From Bacteroidales bacterium (lineage in GTDB: Bacteria; Bacteroidota; Bacteroidia; Bacteroidales; P3): a stretch of DNA of 64,000 nucleotides. Location of the stretch: contig JAFTDW010000060.1 in assembly GCA_017454015.1 (NCBI GenBank), positions 1 to 64,000 on the forward strand, read 5' to 3'. The position numbers were made by a program, and so were the translations under genes. The notes beneath the pieces are model-generated. The model saw only the letters and a list, made by a program, of their open reading frames with translations, was not told the origin of the DNA and did not search any database. This document shows, piece after piece, positions 36,129 through 46,310 of this stretch (position 1 is its first letter; each line of letters opens with the position of its first letter).

Positions 36129-37913
36129 ATGGAAAACACTATCCAACAACTACTTCAGCAGGCTATTGCCAATGCACTCGACACGCTGTACGGCATAAAA
36201 AACACCTGCAACGACATTCAGCTGCAAAACACACGCAAGGATTTCAAAGGCGACTTTACACTTGTGGTGTTCCCCTATGTCAAACAGGCCCGTAAGAAAC
36301 CCGAAGAGGTGGCCGACGAGATAGGCAAGGCCGTTTGCTCTATATGTGAAGCAATTACATCATACAATACCGTCAAAGGATTTCTCAACTTTGAGGTGGA
36401 CAACGCCTATTGGTGCCGCTTTGTGTCCAGGGAGGCCGCCAACGAGCAGTTTGGCATGTGCAAGGCCGACGGCACCAAGCCTCCGGTGGTGATAGAGTTT
36501 TCGTCGCCCAACACCAACAAACCCCTGCACCTCGGACATATACGCAACAACCTTCTTGGCTGGTCGGTGGCCAACCTTCTGTCGGCAAGCGGCGAGAACG
36601 TCAAGCGCGTCAACCTCGTCAACGACCGCGGCATACACATCTGCAAGTCGATGTTGGCATGGCAACGCTACTCGGGCGGCGAAACCCCTGAGAGCAGCGG
36701 CATAAAGGGCGACCACCTTGTTGGTAAGTACTATGTTGAGTTTGACAAACACTTTAAGCAACAAACACAAGAACTTGAAGCACAAGGTTCAAGCGAGGAC
36801 GAAGCAAAGCATAATGCGCCGCTGATTGTAGAGGCTCAGGATATGCTGCGCCGCTGGGAAGAGGGCGACAAGGAGGTGCGCGAATTGTGGGAGAAGATGA
36901 ACCAATGGGTCTACGACGGATTTAACGAGACCTACCGCAAACTTGGCATATCATTTGACAAAATATACTACGAATCCAACACCTATCTACTTGGAAAAGA
37001 GCTTGTGACAAAAGGGTTGGAAATGGGTGTGCTTTTCCGTAAGGAGGATGGCTCGGTGTGGTGCGACTTGACCGACGAGGGACTGGACCAAAAGCTGCTA
37101 CTCCGCAAGGACGGCACCTCCGTGTATATGACACAAGACCTTGGTACGGCACTGCTTCGTCATAAAGAGTTCAATGCCGGACAGCTCATCTATGTTGTTG
37201 GCAATGAGCAAGACTACCATTTCAAAGTGCTCAAGAAAGTACTTGGACGCCTGGGGTTCGACTGGGCCGACAAGGTGTATCACCTCTCTTACGGCATGGT
37301 GGAACTGCCCAACGGCAAGATGAAGTCGCGTGAAGGTACCGTGGTCGATGCCGACGACCTCATAGAGGGTATGGTGGCAACGGCACGCCAAATGGGTGAG
37401 GAGCACGGCCGCAACAACGACCTGCCCCAAACCGAACAAGAACAACTTTACCTAACACTTGCACTGGGAGCCCTTAAATACTTCATCCTCAAAGTAGACC
37501 CCGTCAAGAACATGCTCTTCAATCCCGAAGAAAGCATAGACTTTAACGGCAATACAGGCCCATTCATACAATACACCTACGCACGCATCCAGAGCATTGT
37601 ACGAAAAAGCGATGCTGCAGCCTTCAATGGAGACAAGGTAGAAATAGGGGAGAAGGAGCGCGACATCATAACCAAACTGCACGACCTTCCCAATGCCATA
37701 CAGCAGGCCGCTCGCAACCTCAGTCCAGCTATGGTGGCCAACTACGCCTACGATCTCGCCAAAGCCTTCAACAGCTTCTATCAGGACACCCCAATACTGA
37801 AAGAGAGCGACGAACTGAAGCGCTCATTCCGCATACAACTCTCTAAGGATGTTGGCTTTGCCATAAAGAACACCATGTACATCCTCGGCATTGACGTACC
37901 CGAAAGAATGTAG
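36129..37913 (+). CDS. argS: Arginyl-tRNA synthetase
   Basis: The 594-aa class I synthetase has the arginyl N-terminal domain, the HIGH-type motif NTNKPLHLGHIRNN, the KMSKS-equivalent GKMKSREGT, and the DALR anticodon-binding C-terminus. It charges tRNA-Arg. I chose ATG 36129; a longer frame to 36099 would overlap the promoter. Only three bases separate it from the next gene. Confidence 0.97.
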   Translation: MENTIQQLLQQAIANALDTLYGIKNTCNDIQLQNTRKDFKGDFTLVVFPYVKQARKKPEEVADEIGKAVCSICEAITSYNTVKGFLNFEVDNAYWCRFVSREAANEQFGMCKADGTKPPVVIEFSSPNTNKPLHLGHIRNNLLGWSVANLLSASGENVKRVNLVNDRGIHICKSMLAWQRYSGGETPESSGIKGDHLVGKYYVEFDKHFKQQTQELEAQGSSEDEAKHNAPLIVEAQDMLRRWEEGDKEVRELWEKMNQWVYDGFNETYRKLGISFDKIYYESNTYLLGKELVTKGLEMGVLFRKEDGSVWCDLTDEGLDQKLLLRKDGTSVYMTQDLGTALLRHKEFNAGQLIYVVGNEQDYHFKVLKKVLGRLGFDWADKVYHLSYGMVELPNGKMKSREGTVVDADDLIEGMVATARQMGEEHGRNNDLPQTEQEQLYLTLALGALKYFILKVDPVKNMLFNPEESIDFNGNTGPFIQYTYARIQSIVRKSDAAAFNGDKVEIGEKERDIITKLHDLPNAIQQAARNLSPAMVANYAYDLAKAFNSFYQDTPILKESDELKRSFRIQLSKDVGFAIKNTMYILGIDVPERM

Positions 37914-37916
37914 AGC

Positions 37917-38630
37917 ATGTATAAAGGAAACTATAATATACTGTCATTCTACTGCGACTGTGACGACCGCCTCGCACTATGGGCGGCCGCTCGCATTATG
38001 CAAGAGGGCGCAGAAGAGGATACCGTGCGTGCAGGCATTGGCTTTGAAGGACTTATGGCGCAGGGCAAGGCTTGGGTTATCTGCCGGATGCACTACGAGA
38101 TACACGAGCGGCCACACTGCGGCGAAAATGTTATGTTAACTACATGGTCGAGGGGAACCAACGGGCTCTTTGCTCTGCGCGATAGTAGGATAGAAGGCAG
38201 TGACGGGCGGACTCTGATAACCTCAACAACCCACTGGGTTATAATTGACTATAACACGCGACACGCCTGCCGCATCAACACCATACTCGACAATTTCGAC
38301 AAACACGACATGCAAGCTACGTCGATAGAGAAACTCGACAAAATGCACCCGCCACTTTTCGACGAGTCGAATATTGTTTTCTCGCTGACAACGCGCCGCG
38401 CGATGATCGACCACACCATGCATGTCAACAACTCTGAATACCTGCGCTGGATTACCGATGTAATCAATGCCGACGGTATTGTCGACTACAAAGCCATTGA
38501 TGTTGATTTTGTCGCCGAAACCAAATGCAACGAGAAAGTAGACATTTACAAGATCCAAGACGGTAGCACCATCTGGTTCCAAATATTGAATTCTCGTGGA
38601 GTTGCCATTCGGGCGAAAATCACGCTTTGA
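37917..38630 (+). CDS. Acyl-ACP thioesterase
   Basis: The 237-aa product has the two-hotdog fold of FatA/FatB-type thioesterases: GFEGLMAQGKAWVICRMHYE in the first half and DHTMHVNNSEYLRWITD in the second, with the catalytic Asn and His. It releases fatty acids from acyl carrier protein. The last 16 codons (QILNSRGVAIRAKITL) lie in the first unit of an 81-bp tandem array, but the ending fits the family, so the native 3' end was probably the source of the repeats. Confidence 0.88.
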   Translation: MYKGNYNILSFYCDCDDRLALWAAARIMQEGAEEDTVRAGIGFEGLMAQGKAWVICRMHYEIHERPHCGENVMLTTWSRGTNGLFALRDSRIEGSDGRTLITSTTHWVIIDYNTRHACRINTILDNFDKHDMQATSIEKLDKMHPPLFDESNIVFSLTTRRAMIDHTMHVNNSEYLRWITDVINADGIVDYKAIDVDFVAETKCNEKVDIYKIQDGSTIWFQILNSRGVAIRAKITL

Positions 38631-38862
38631 CAAATCCATGGCAGCAGTCCGGCTCGGCTCCAATTACTGAATTCTCGTGGCGCTGCCATCCAGGCGAAAT
38701 CACGCTTTGACAAATCCAGGGCAACAGTCTGGCTTGGCTCCAAATATTCAATTCTCGTGGCGTTGCCATCCGGGCGAAAATCACGCTTTGACGAATTTAG
38801 GGCAACAGTCCGGCTGGGCTCCAAATATTCAATTCTCGTGGCGTTGCCATTCGGACAAAAAT
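38579..38862 (+). repeat. 81-bp tandem repeat, about 3.5 units, from the thioesterase 3' end
   Basis: Units start at 38579, 38660, 38740 and 38821 (81, 80, 81 bases and a partial unit of 42), each beginning CCAAATATTNAATTCTCGTGG or close. Unit 1 covers the end of the thioesterase gene, including its stop. Later units drift by 5-10 bases. They are contiguous without spacers, so this is a minisatellite and not a CRISPR array. The stretch 38863-39043 shows no gene. Confidence 0.92.
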
Positions 38863-39043
38863 TCAAATCAGTATCTAAATAGGGGACTCTGTAATATAAG
38901 ACAGTCAAACATTATAAATAACGCCAAATCAAGCTGTTTTAATTTACTTTAGTTAACATAATACGAATTACAATTCAAAATACTGTAGCAGAACTGGTTA
39001 GGGAAACCGTATTATTTTGACTGGCAAACAGCGATCCAAAGTA

Positions 39044-39080
39044 CTAAAAAACGCGGGCGGCTTAGATTGAAGTCGCCCGC
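39044..39080 (-). terminator. Terminator of the TPR protein gene
   Basis: On the minus strand GCGGGCG, a 14-base loop, CGCCCGC, then GTTTTTT. Stem and T-run both fit an intrinsic terminator, 26 bases after the stop. Confidence 0.85.
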
Positions 39081-39105
39081 TGAAATCTATATTGTCTGTT
39101 TGAAA

Positions 39106-40365
39106 TTAACCTTCGAACTGTTTCAGTTTTTCTTTTATCGGTTTAAGGTCATCGTAGCGCTCAAGAATTGTAAATACGTGAGCGAGCGATTTAAGGCAGT
39201 CATAGAGATTTTTGCGGTTCATGGCAATCTCGTTTTCATCGGTCAAACTTTCGAGGTATGTCAAGGCATTGCGGAAATACTGTATTGACTGGTCGAAGAA
39301 AACGTTGGACTCCTTGGTCAGAACCAACGACTGCTCGTATTCGGCATCGTTGTCGACATCTTTTTTGGCGGCTTCGTCTTTTTTGTCAACGCCCTGGTTG
39401 AATATCATGATGCCAATCTTGTAGTTGGCTTCATACTGTTGCGGCTTTATTTTGAGCGAGGCTTGGTACTGCTCCTCGGCACCTTTTAAGTCGCCCGACA
39501 CTTCAAGAATACTGGCTGCTTGGCACAAAAACGACGCTTTAACATCGGGATTATTCCCTACTTTGTCGAGAGCCTGACCAACCATCTGCTTGGCTTTCTC
39601 GGAGTTGCCACGCCATGCCTCGGCACGAGCCTGAAGGAGATATGAATTGTAGTCATTGGGATAGTTCTTGGTATAGCGGGTGACAAGTTTCATGAGCTCC
39701 ACGGTGTCTTTCTTGCCCACATATATGCCGAACAGCGAGTTGAAAACGCCAGGCATTTTATCGATAATATTTGTGTCCTTCTGGGCAGTGCGGGTCAACG
39801 GCTGGTAGTATTTGAGCAATAGGTCGTTGTCGTGGAGGGCTCTTGCGCACATGCCGCCCATGTAGTTGGCAATACTCTTGAGGCTGTTCTCTCCCGTAAC
39901 GTTGCATATCTTGATGCAAACGTCTGCCATCTTGACACCTTCGGCGAATTCCTGCGCGTCATAGCATTTCACGCCTGCCGAGTAGTATGCCTCGGCAACG
40001 AATTTGTATACGCCTTTAATCTGCTCGGCAAACTCACCCTTACTGTCGAGTTCCTGGCATTTCTGTGCCGACTCGTAGGCAGTGATGAACCATGCGGGTT
40101 GCATGTCGGCATACTGTTTGGCGTACTTTGATTTAGGATTGTTTTGCAGTTCGAGACCTATCTGAGTATAGATAAGGCCTTTGTAGCACCATGTCTTGGC
40201 ATCTGTGCTGGTGTTGGCGTCTGTGCTGGCGGCATCAATCTGGTCTTTAGCTTTGCTAAGGTAGCCTCTTCGGAGTGATTCTATGGCTCCTTGAACGTTA
40301 AGCGTCTGAGCAGATATGCTCCACGCCAAGGCCGCGAAGGCCAATAATGCTGTGATTTTTTTCAT
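39106..40365 (-). CDS. Exported TPR-repeat protein
   Basis: The 419-aa product has a signal peptide (ITALLAFAALAWSISAQ) and helical repeats of TPR type throughout, for example YLLQARAEAWRGNSEKAKQM and LKGAEEQYQASLKIKPQQYE. TPR arrays bind protein partners, here in the periplasm. The family appears conserved in Bacteroidales next to gyrA, but no function is known. A hairpin separates it from gyrA. Confidence 0.82.
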   Translation of the reverse strand: MKKITALLAFAALAWSISAQTLNVQGAIESLRRGYLSKAKDQIDAASTDANTSTDAKTWCYKGLIYTQIGLELQNNPKSKYAKQYADMQPAWFITAYESAQKCQELDSKGEFAEQIKGVYKFVAEAYYSAGVKCYDAQEFAEGVKMADVCIKICNVTGENSLKSIANYMGGMCARALHDNDLLLKYYQPLTRTAQKDTNIIDKMPGVFNSLFGIYVGKKDTVELMKLVTRYTKNYPNDYNSYLLQARAEAWRGNSEKAKQMVGQALDKVGNNPDVKASFLCQAASILEVSGDLKGAEEQYQASLKIKPQQYEANYKIGIMIFNQGVDKKDEAAKKDVDNDAEYEQSLVLTKESNVFFDQSIQYFRNALTYLESLTDENEIAMNRKNLYDCLKSLAHVFTILERYDDLKPIKEKLKQFEG

Positions 40366-40411
40366 CTTGCTGGTGTTATGTGTGATTTTTGTCGTTATTA
40401 CTTTATAACGA

Positions 40412-40452
40412 GGTCGCGTTATTGTTTAATGTCTGAACGAGATAACGCGACC
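40412..40452 (-). terminator. Hairpin after gyrA
   Basis: GGTCGCGTTAT (40412-40422) pairs with ATAACGCGACC (40442-40452), an 11-bp perfect stem with a 19-base loop, starting 10 bases after the gyrA stop. No strong T-run follows, so readthrough into the TPR gene is possible. Confidence 0.6.
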
Positions 40453-40462
40453 ACGTGTTAAA

Positions 40463-43051
40463 TTATTTTGTTTCGTCGTTATTATTTTCCTGCGGAACCT
40501 CCCCTGTCTGGCCTTCTGTGGCGGAATCCTCGGTCTGCAGTTCCTCGGGGTTGGCATTCTCGTCGGGCGGCAGTTCGGTGCCGTCAACCTCTGCCACTTC
40601 CTCGTCGGGGTCTGCATCGACGGCGGTGATGGAGGCTATGCTGTCCTTGCCCTTGAGGTTGATCAGGCGCACGCCTTGTGTGTTGCGGCCAAGCACCCGA
40701 AGGTCGGCAACATGCATACGTATGGTGATACCCGAACGGTTGATGATCATGAGGTCGTTGTCGTCGGTCACGTTGCAGATAGCCACTACCCTTCCGGTCT
40801 TTTCGGTCACGTTGAGGGTGGCCACGCCCTTGCCGCCACGGTGCGTGATGCGGTACTGGTCGAGTGGCGAGCGTTTGCCGTAGCCGTTCTCGGAGACCAC
40901 AAGGATGTCGTATTTGTCACTGTCGACGCAGAGCATATTGATGACGCAGTCCTCCTCGCCTTGCAGTGTGACACCTTTTACACCCATGGCGCCGCGTCCC
41001 ATATCGCGGAACTCGTCCTCCGGGCAGCGCATCACCTTGCCCATCTTGGTGGCTATCATCATCTGGCTCTTGCCGTCGGTGAGGCGTGCCACGAGTAGCT
41101 CGTCGCCCTCGCGTATGCCCACGGCGATAATGCCGTCCCTGCGCGGACGCGAGTAGGCCTCAAGGGTGGTTTTTTTCACTATACCTTTCTTGGTACACAT
41201 TACGATATAGTGGTTGTCGAGGTACTCTTTGTCGGTGAGGTTCTGGACGTTGATATAGGCCTTGACCTTGTCGTCGGGTTCTATGTTGATAAAGTTGAGC
41301 AGCGGGCGTCCCTTGGTGTTCTTCTCACCCTCGGGGATTTCGAACACGCGTTTCCAGTAGCAACGGCCTTTCTCTGTGAAGAAGAGGATGTAGTTGTGGT
41401 TGGTTGCCATAAAGATATGCTCCACAAAATCCTCGCTGCGCACCGAGCTGCCTTTGGAGCCCACACCTCCCCTACTCTGCGCCTTGTATTCGCCGAGGAG
41501 GGTGCGTTTGATGTAGCCTTTGTGGGAGATAGTGATAACCACGCTGTCGTCGGGGATGGTGTCCTCTATACGGAAGTTGGATGCGGCGTACTCTATGCGG
41601 GAGCGGCGGTCGTCGCCGTACTTGTCGCGTATCTCGGCCATCTCAGTCTTGATGACCTCCATCAGCACGCTATGGTCGCCGAGTATCTCTTTGCAGCGCT
41701 CTATGAAACGCATCTTATCGTCGTACTCATCCTGCAGTTTCTTGCGTTCCATGCCGGAAAGCTGACGCAGACGCATTTCAACAATGGCGCGAGCCTGTAT
41801 GTCGGTAAATTCATAACGGTCTATGAGAGCCTGGCGAGCCTCGTCGACGGTCGCAGATTTACGTATCAAGGCAATGATCTCGTCTATGATGTCGATGGCT
41901 TTGAGCAGGCCTTGGAGTATATGAGCTCTGCGCTCGGCTTCGGCCATCTCAAAGCGGGTGCGGCGTGTCACCACCTCTTCGCGGTGCTCCACAAAGTTGG
42001 CTATGAGCTCTTTGAGGTTGAGCAGTTTGGGACGCCCTTTGACGAGGGCTATGTTGTTTACGGCAAAGGAGCTCTGCAGCTCGGAGAGCTGGAAGAGCTT
42101 GTTGAGTATTACATTAGGTACAGCGTCGTGCTTGAGGTAGTACACCACGCGGATACCCTCTTTGTCGCTTTCGTCGCGTATGTCGCTAATGCCGTCTATC
42201 TTGCCGTCCTTGACAAGCTGAGCCTGCTTGCGTATCATCTCGGCCTTGTTGACGCCGTAGGGCACGTCGTGGGCTATGATCACGGTGCGGCCTTTGGCGT
42301 CCTCGTCAATAGTTGTCTCGGCACGCAGAATGATGCTGCCGCGACCCGTGGTGAACGCTTCGCGCACGCCGTCGTAACCGTATATGATGCCACCCAGCGG
42401 GAAGTCGGGGGCTTTGATATGCTGCATCAGCTCGTCGATGGTGATGTCGGTGTTGTCAATATAGGCGATACAGCCGTTCATCACCTCGCGCAGGTTGTGG
42501 GTGGGCATATTGGTTGCCATACCCACAGCGATGCCGTTGCTGCCGTTGATGAGCAGGTTGGGTATCTTGGTGGGGAGCACAGTGGGCTCCTCGCCCTCGT
42601 TGTCGTAGGTGGGCATCATGTCGACAGTGTCCTTGTCGATATCGGCCAACATCTCGTTTGTTATCTGCTTCATGCGTGCCTCTGTGTAACGCATGGCGGC
42701 AGCACCGTCGCCGTCGATAGAGCCGAAGTTACCCTGCCCATCGACGAGCGGGTAGCGCATAGCCCACGGCTGGGCGAGGCGCACGAGGGCTCCGTAGACC
42801 GACGAGTCACCGTGAGGGTGGTATTTACCGAGCACATCACCGACGATACGGGCCGACTTCTTGGTTGGGGTATTGTAGAGGATGCCATTCTCGTTCATCG
42901 AGAAGAGTATGCGGCGATGTACCGGCTTGAGACCGTCGCGCACATCGGGCAGCGCACGCGCCACGATAACCGACATGGCATAGTCGATATAGGCGGTCTT
43001 CATGGTGGTTTCAATATCCACCTTGGTTATCTTTTCGTTCTCAGAATACAT
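40463..43051 (-). CDS. gyrA: DNA gyrase subunit A
   Basis: The 862-aa product has the catalytic Tyr122 ([11 protein letters not shown]), the [11 protein letters not shown] quinolone region and the six-bladed C-terminal domain with [11 protein letters not shown], the GyrA box that sets it apart from ParC. An acidic tail follows. With GyrB it adds negative supercoils. Residue 87 (E. coli numbering, which aligns directly) is Gly, where an acidic residue is common; Ser83 is kept. Confidence 0.97.
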   Translation of the reverse strand: MYSENEKITKVDIETTMKTAYIDYAMSVIVARALPDVRDGLKPVHRRILFSMNENGILYNTPTKKSARIVGDVLGKYHPHGDSSVYGALVRLAQPWAMRYPLVDGQGNFGSIDGDGAAAMRYTEARMKQITNEMLADIDKDTVDMMPTYDNEGEEPTVLPTKIPNLLINGSNGIAVGMATNMPTHNLREVMNGCIAYIDNTDITIDELMQHIKAPDFPLGGIIYGYDGVREAFTTGRGSIILRAETTIDEDAKGRTVIIAHDVPYGVNKAEMIRKQAQLVKDGKIDGISDIRDESDKEGIRVVYYLKHDAVPNVILNKLFQLSELQSSFAVNNIALVKGRPKLLNLKELIANFVEHREEVVTRRTRFEMAEAERRAHILQGLLKAIDIIDEIIALIRKSATVDEARQALIDRYEFTDIQARAIVEMRLRQLSGMERKKLQDEYDDKMRFIERCKEILGDHSVLMEVIKTEMAEIRDKYGDDRRSRIEYAASNFRIEDTIPDDSVVITISHKGYIKRTLLGEYKAQSRGGVGSKGSSVRSEDFVEHIFMATNHNYILFFTEKGRCYWKRVFEIPEGEKNTKGRPLLNFINIEPDDKVKAYINVQNLTDKEYLDNHYIVMCTKKGIVKKTTLEAYSRPRRDGIIAVGIREGDELLVARLTDGKSQMMIATKMGKVMRCPEDEFRDMGRGAMGVKGVTLQGEEDCVINMLCVDSDKYDILVVSENGYGKRSPLDQYRITHRGGKGVATLNVTEKTGRVVAICNVTDDNDLMIINRSGITIRMHVADLRVLGRNTQGVRLINLKGKDSIASITAVDADPDEEVAEVDGTELPPDENANPEELQTEDSATEGQTGEVPQENNNDETK

Positions 43052-43126
43052 CAGCGAATGTCTTTCTTTTATATTTATATATATTACAAATTATTATATA
43101 TATGGTGCATGTCTGTAAACATTATG

Positions 43127-43134
43127 CAAAGATA
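43127..43134 (-). promoter_or_regulatory. -7 box (TATCTTTG) for gyrA
   Basis: The minus strand reads TATCTTTG, matching TAnnTTTG, 76 bases before the gyrA ATG. Confidence 0.6.
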
Positions 43135-43352
43135 CTCTTTTTTTATGAGTTAAACCATTCCGACACGCCATTTTTATTAACAAGTGCGGTGAAAAACGAC
43201 CCTATGATTACCCACCGGACAAATTATGCCGACATGTCGTCATACTATATGTGTGTACTGGTTACATGGTGATGAAGACAATCATCAGCTGCTCGACGTA
43301 TAATACCGAGCTATCACAGATGGGCATTGTACACCATCATGGACTAAATATT

Positions 43353-43392
43353 CCTAAAGTTGCGGAATAAATCAGCCTAAAGTTGCGGAATA
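43353..43392 (+). repeat. 17-bp direct repeat CCTAAAGTTGCGGAATA
   Basis: CCTAAAGTTGCGGAATA occurs at 43353-43369 and 43376-43392, period 23, in the 600-base gap between gyrA and clpC (43052-43649). No gene is visible in this gap. The spacing, about two helical turns, is compatible with paired protein sites. Confidence 0.6.
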
Positions 43393-43585
43393 ACTGTTGC
43401 AATTCATTTATTTTTAGTATGTTCTGCTATATAAATAAATGAATACATAACTGAACGTTTTTGGGTTTGCAGTTTGGAATTCATGGCGTATCAAAAGACG
43501 CCGGAAAACGTCACTTATTGACTAACAAACATTTTGTTGTTGAAAATAAGCACTTAAGCGACAATAATCTATCATTGATTTGTTG

Positions 43586-43593
43586 TAACTTTG
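43586..43593 (+). promoter_or_regulatory. -7 box (TAACTTTG) for clpC
   Basis: TAACTTTG fits TAnnTTTG and lies 57 bases upstream of the clpC ATG. A hairpin starts four bases after it. Confidence 0.6.
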
Positions 43594-43596
43594 TTT

Positions 43597-43619
43597 CTTG
43601 GCAATAGTATGTTGCCAAG
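43597..43619 (+). promoter_or_regulatory. Hairpin/palindrome at the 5' end of the clpC transcript
   Basis: CTTGGCAA (43597-43604), loop TAGTATG, TTGCCAAG (43612-43619). Its position just after the -7 box makes it either an operator or a 5'-terminal RNA stem, like the one in front of the AAA/DUF234 gene. Confidence 0.55.
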
Positions 43620-43649
43620 AGTACAATGCTTTGTATTACAATATAATAT

Positions 43650-46310
43650 ATGGAAGCCAAACTAAGTCAGAACGTCCAAAAAGTGTTAGCCAACAGCCAT
43701 GATGAGGCCATACGCCTTCGCAGTGGCGCCATCGGCGTTGAGCATGTCTTTCTGGGTCTTTTGCGCGAGAGCGAATGTTCGGCGGTAGCCTATCTTATTC
43801 AGCTTGGAGCCGACATTGAGTCGCTCAAAAGCCGCGTGGAGAAACCTCTGATGCAGCCCGACAACGGTGTGCGTTTCAATCAGGACAGTTCCATACCCAT
43901 GCTGAAGCAGACGGAGAAAATCCTGCGCATATCCTATCTTGAATCCACCAAGCTGAAAAGTCCCGAAATCCGCACCGAGCACCTCGTGCTGGCAATATTG
44001 ATGGAGTCGGACAACATAGTGGCGCATATCCTCGAAAAAGACGGCATATTCTACGACAAGCTGTACAAGATAGTGAAGAACGAGGACGACCAGTCCCCCG
44101 CTTCAGGCGAGACTCCCTCCTACCCCGAATTTAACATACCCAACGAGGAGGAAGATGACGACGACACCCCGTTTGCCGACCCTCAACAGTCCAAGCAGTC
44201 GCGCTCCGGCCAGTCGCAGCGGCAGAACAAGCAGAACGGCACCCCCGCCCTTGAGAACTTTGGGCGCGACCTGACTCAGATGGCTATCGACGGCAAACTA
44301 GACCCTATAGTGGGACGCGACAAAGAGTTGTCGCGCATCGCACAGATACTGAGCCGACGCAAGAAAAACAATCCCATACTGATAGGCGACCCGGGAGTTG
44401 GCAAGTCGGCCATCTCCGAAGGTCTTGCCATACGCATTGCCGAGGGACGCGTGCCGCGCACACTCTACGGCAAGCGCATAGTGTCGCTCGACCTTGCTTC
44501 CCTTGTGGCTGGCACCAAGTACCGCGGCCAGTTTGAGGAGCGCATGAAAGCCATACTCAACGAGTTGGCGAAGCACCCCGAGATAATAATCTTTATCGAC
44601 GAGATACACACCATAGTGGGTGCCGGCAGCGCCAGTGGCTCGCTGGATGCAAGCAACATGTTCAAGCCAGCCCTCGCACGCGGCGAGCTGCAGTGCATAG
44701 GAGCCACCACGCTCGACGAGTACCGCCAGTACATAGAGAAAGACGGAGCCCTTGAACGCCGATTCCAGAAAGTGCTCGTGGAGCCCACCACCGTGGAGGA
44801 GACGCTAACCATACTCAACAACATCAAGCCCAAATACGAAGAGCACCACCTTGTGTCCTATTCCGACGAGGCCATAGAGTCGTGCATCAAGCTCACCAAC
44901 CGCTACGTCACCGACCGCCTTCTGCCCGACAAAGCCATCGACGCCCTCGACGAGGCCGGCGCCCGTGTGCGCATAGCCAACATCAATGTGCCAGACGACA
45001 TTATCGACATGGAGAAAGAGCTGGCAAAGGTGACGGCACAGAAAAAAGAGGTGCTGGCTCAGAAACAATACAACGAAGCAGCCCGCCTGCGCGACCTTGA
45101 GAAAGAGCTCACAGCCTTGCTCGACGAGACCAAGAAAAAATGGGAGGACGACGACCGCAAGAACTGCCCCACTGTTACCGCCAACGACGTTGCCGAAGTG
45201 GTTGCCATGATGACCGGCGTGCCTGTGCAGCGTATAGCAGAAAACGAGAGCACTCGCCTGCTGCATATAGAGGATGAGCTCAAAGGCTCCGTGGTTGGAC
45301 AAGACGAAGCCATACAGCTGGTTGCGCGCGCCATACGCCGCAACCGCGCCGGACTCAAAGACCCCAACCGGCCCATAGGCTCCTTCCTCTTCCTCGGCCC
45401 CACCGGCGTTGGCAAGACCTACCTCACCAAGGTACTCGCGCGTTTCCTGTTCGACAGCGACGACGCCATGATACGCATCGACATGAGCGAATATATGGAG
45501 AAATTCGCAGTGAGCCGCCTCATAGGAGCCCCTCCGGGCTATGTGGGCTACGAAGAGGGCGGACAACTCACCGAGAAGGTGCGCCGCAAACCCTACTCCA
45601 TCATACTGCTCGACGAGATAGAGAAAGCACACCCCGACGTGTTTAACGTATTGCTGCAGGTGCTCGACGACGGACAACTCACCGACGGCATGGGACGCAA
45701 GGTCGACTTCAAGAACACCATAATAATAATGACGTCGAACATAGGAAGCCGCCAACTGAAAGATTTTGGCACCGGCGTGGGCTTTGCCACCACGGCACGC
45801 GAAAGCCAACGCGCCGAGATGGAGCGTTCCGTTATAGAGAAAGCCATGAAGAAAGCTTTCGCCCCAGAGTTCCTCAACCGTGTTGACGACATCATCTATT
45901 TCAATAGCCTTAAACGTGATGATATACATTCTATTATAGCTATTGAGTTAAAGGGGTTGTTTAAGCGTATTGTTGACATGGGATATGGAATTGACATAGA
46001 CGACAACGCCAAGGATTTCCTTATCGCCAAGGGGTGGGATCCTGACTTTGGGGCACGCCCGCTCAAGCGCGCCATACAACGTTATGTGGAAGACGAACTT
46101 GCCGAACAGATTATCAAGGCCGACATTCTGCCCGCCGACACAATACACATCACCACGGCACAACCCATAGAAGGCGAGCCCGGCAACGACAACAAGATTG
46201 TATTTGAGATAGAGAAAGGCGAGACAAGCAAGCAGCTGTCAGAGGCCATTGCCTCAACATCACTGGACGGCACAGAATCCGAGAACATAACCAATGAGAT
46301 TGAGAATTAG
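43650..46310 (+). CDS. clpC: ATP-dependent protease ATPase subunit ClpC
   Basis: The 886-aa product has two N-terminal Clp-N repeats, AAA module 1 ([24 protein letters not shown]), a middle region with a UVR-like coil ([16 protein letters not shown]), and AAA module 2 ([10 protein letters not shown]) with the [16 protein letters not shown] pore loop. It unfolds substrates for ClpP. The UVR motif and the short middle region favour ClpC over ClpB. Its last 17 bases overlap the next gene. Confidence 0.95.
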   Translation: MEAKLSQNVQKVLANSHDEAIRLRSGAIGVEHVFLGLLRESECSAVAYLIQLGADIESLKSRVEKPLMQPDNGVRFNQDSSIPMLKQTEKILRISYLESTKLKSPEIRTEHLVLAILMESDNIVAHILEKDGIFYDKLYKIVKNEDDQSPASGETPSYPEFNIPNEEEDDDDTPFADPQQSKQSRSGQSQRQNKQNGTPALENFGRDLTQMAIDGKLDPIVGRDKELSRIAQILSRRKKNNPILIGDPGVGKSAISEGLAIRIAEGRVPRTLYGKRIVSLDLASLVAGTKYRGQFEERMKAILNELAKHPEIIIFIDEIHTIVGAGSASGSLDASNMFKPALARGELQCIGATTLDEYRQYIEKDGALERRFQKVLVEPTTVEETLTILNNIKPKYEEHHLVSYSDEAIESCIKLTNRYVTDRLLPDKAIDALDEAGARVRIANINVPDDIIDMEKELAKVTAQKKEVLAQKQYNEAARLRDLEKELTALLDETKKKWEDDDRKNCPTVTANDVAEVVAMMTGVPVQRIAENESTRLLHIEDELKGSVVGQDEAIQLVARAIRRNRAGLKDPNRPIGSFLFLGPTGVGKTYLTKVLARFLFDSDDAMIRIDMSEYMEKFAVSRLIGAPPGYVGYEEGGQLTEKVRRKPYSIILLDEIEKAHPDVFNVLLQVLDDGQLTDGMGRKVDFKNTIIIMTSNIGSRQLKDFGTGVGFATTARESQRAEMERSVIEKAMKKAFAPEFLNRVDDIIYFNSLKRDDIHSIIAIELKGLFKRIVDMGYGIDIDDNAKDFLIAKGWDPDFGARPLKRAIQRYVEDELAEQIIKADILPADTIHITTAQPIEGEPGNDNKIVFEIEKGETSKQLSEAIASTSLDGTESENITNEIEN

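Noticed and set aside
38579..38862. Possible CRISPR array
   Set aside because: The units are contiguous at 80-81 bases, with no short repeat alternating with unique spacers, and no cas genes are near.
38546..38908. Minus-strand open frame with repeated peptide units
   Set aside because: It is a by-product of the 81-bp tandem repeat, whose period is a multiple of three; there is no promoter or start context.
41210..43153. Long open frame of 647 codons on the plus strand
   Set aside because: It is antisense to gyrA, whose conserved motifs run the full length; high G+C third positions leave the opposite strand open by chance.
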